DNA of 51,440 bases, taken from assembly GCF_001509475.1 (NCBI RefSeq), contig NZ_LLZG01000373.1, forward strand, positions 1-51,440, in the 5' to 3' direction. The stretch's first letter is position 1; the number at the start of each line of letters is the position of its first letter. Both the position numbers and the translations under genes were made by a program. This stretch comes from Streptomyces regalis. Its GTDB lineage: Bacteria; Actinomycetota; Actinomycetes; Streptomycetales; Streptomycetaceae. Positions 50,259 to 51,440 of the stretch are shown here, piece after piece. Below the pieces are notes generated by a model. It was not told the origin of the DNA, did no database searches, and was given only the letters and a program-made list of their open reading frames with translations.

Positions 50259-50408
50259 ATGGCGTTGACCGCTGCGGAGATCGCCGACATTCGGCACTAC
50301 GCCCAGGAACTGGCCGACCAGGCGCCCCCACTCACCCCCGAGCAGCGGGACCGCCTACAAGCCCTGCTCCGGCGCAAGCCGACCGAGTCGAAGCCAATCG
50401 CCGCCTAG
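50259..50408 (+). CDS. Small helical hypothetical protein
   Basis: 49 residues: MALTAAEIADIRHYAQELA and a second helix PEQRDRLQALLRRKP. ATG at 50259 has GAGGAG eight bases upstream; a longer frame from 50226 has none. Small proteins of this look are frequent in Streptomyces next to integrated elements. No motif identifies a function. Confidence 0.55.
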   Translation: MALTAAEIADIRHYAQELADQAPPLTPEQRDRLQALLRRKPTESKPIAA

Positions 50409-50470
50409 AAGCGGCCCCCACCAGGCCGGTGTTCCAGCACCAGACCGACAGGGCCCATTCCATCCCGCAC

Positions 50471-50857
50471 ATGCCGAAGGCCCGGCTTCTCGCTCGCCAG
50501 CGACCGGGCCCCCAACAAAAAACGGACCCCACCACTACGGCAGACACCAGCAGCGACTCTCACGACATCATCTCGGCGATCTCGACCACCGGCAGCCTCT
50601 ACCCCGCCGCGCTCGAAGCGCGGGCCAAGCTGCAGCGCGAACACCCGGCTGGCGACGCACGGCTCGGCCGCGACGCAGCAGCCGGCGTGACGCACCTGGA
50701 GACCGACGACCTGGCCATCCTCCATGACGCCGTCGCCGGGGCGGTACCCGTCGGGCCGGACACCGAGATCGACGGCGTATGCGGAAGCGCCCTCATCAAC
50801 GCGCTCGCCGAACTCGAACTCCTGCAGCACCTGGCGGCCGGACCCGCCACCGGCTGA
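50471..50857 (+). CDS. Hypothetical protein, GC3-rich but unrecognised
   Basis: 128 residues. The first ~25 are basic and Gln/Thr-rich and may be noncoding; from DIISAISTTGSLYPAAL onward codon use is typical of the genome, with predicted helices (EARAKLQREH, LINALAELELLQHLAAG). The start at 50471 is uncertain because no good ribosome site is visible. A hairpin follows the stop. Possibly an accessory gene of the nearby mobile element. Confidence 0.45.
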   Translation: MPKARLLARQRPGPQQKTDPTTTADTSSDSHDIISAISTTGSLYPAALEARAKLQREHPAGDARLGRDAAAGVTHLETDDLAILHDAVAGAVPVGPDTEIDGVCGSALINALAELELLQHLAAGPATG

Positions 50858-50864
50858 CGACCTC

Positions 50865-50890
50865 GGCCGCGCCCAGAGCGGGGCGCGGCC
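50865..50890 (+). terminator. GC-rich terminator hairpin
   Basis: GGCCGCGCCC at 50865-50874 pairs perfectly with GGGCGCGGCC at 50881-50890 across a six-base loop, seven bases after the hypothetical gene. Confidence 0.72.
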
Positions 50891-50974
50891 ACCACCCCTA
50901 TCCACTCGCGCGGCGGCCCTGCCCGCAGGGGGCACCCTCCCTGTAGGGTTCCAGAAGTGACGTACAGCATCTGA

Positions 50975-51440
<466 letters not shown>

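Overview
The window is very GC-rich, with strong G/C at third codon positions, TANNNT-type -10 boxes directly in front of start codons, F420-linked enzymes, DtxR-type iron boxes and LAXTG sortase signals. All of this points to a Streptomyces chromosome. No rRNA, tRNA or CRISPR array was seen. Except for the last ~1.2 kb, the genes look resident rather than recently acquired.

Layout. 1-7.9 kb holds housekeeping and redox genes: a type II NADH dehydrogenase cut by the window edge, an F420-dependent oxidoreductase with an enolase-superfamily enzyme, a holin-like membrane protein with an SDR, a VOC protein, an arginase-fold protein lacking two usual metal-ligand histidines, a DUF6204-like protein and a GNAT. 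7.9-16.7 kb holds a secreted S15/CocE hydrolase with a dense palindromic promoter, then a tightly coupled four-peptidase operon (M55 D-aminopeptidase, M20, S9, S66 LD-carboxypeptidase) divergent from an APC permease. Together these could form a D-/L-peptide or muropeptide salvage unit.

16.7-23 kb is the most interesting region. A HmuT-type haem-binding lipoprotein is divergent from four secreted proteins. Two carry LAXTG sortase signals, one is HtaA-like, and three contain in total four copies of a disulphide-bearing domain resembling the neocarzinostatin fold. Two DtxR/DmdR1-like iron boxes lie at the two promoters. I infer an iron-repressed haem or iron capture system at the cell surface.

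23-34 kb holds a methyltransferase, a SpoIIE phosphatase with an anti-sigma kinase domain, a DHA2 exporter with three C-terminal carboxypeptidase-regulatory-like repeats, an SRPBCC protein, an Rv2578c-type radical SAM protein behind an SOS box, a TAP-type secreted hydrolase, a RidA-like protein, a GNAT and a HEAT-repeat protein.

34-47.5 kb is dominated by acetyl-CoA assimilation through the ethylmalonyl-CoA pathway: a duplicated-fused 3-hydroxyacyl-CoA dehydrogenase, then ccr-ecm-mcl-mch-mcd as one operon with a structured ~230-nt leader. Between them lie a TetR gene with an operator-like palindrome, a truncated MFS gene and a frameshifted CdaR-type regulator. psd-pssA (phosphatidylethanolamine synthesis) follows. 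47.5-51.4 kb holds a 200-bp palindrome, glycerate kinase, an ADP-ribosylglycohydrolase-family protein, two small hypothetical genes and the start of an integrase-core transposase that leaves the window.

Palindromic REP-like elements recur, three of them inside coding sequence and preserving the frame.
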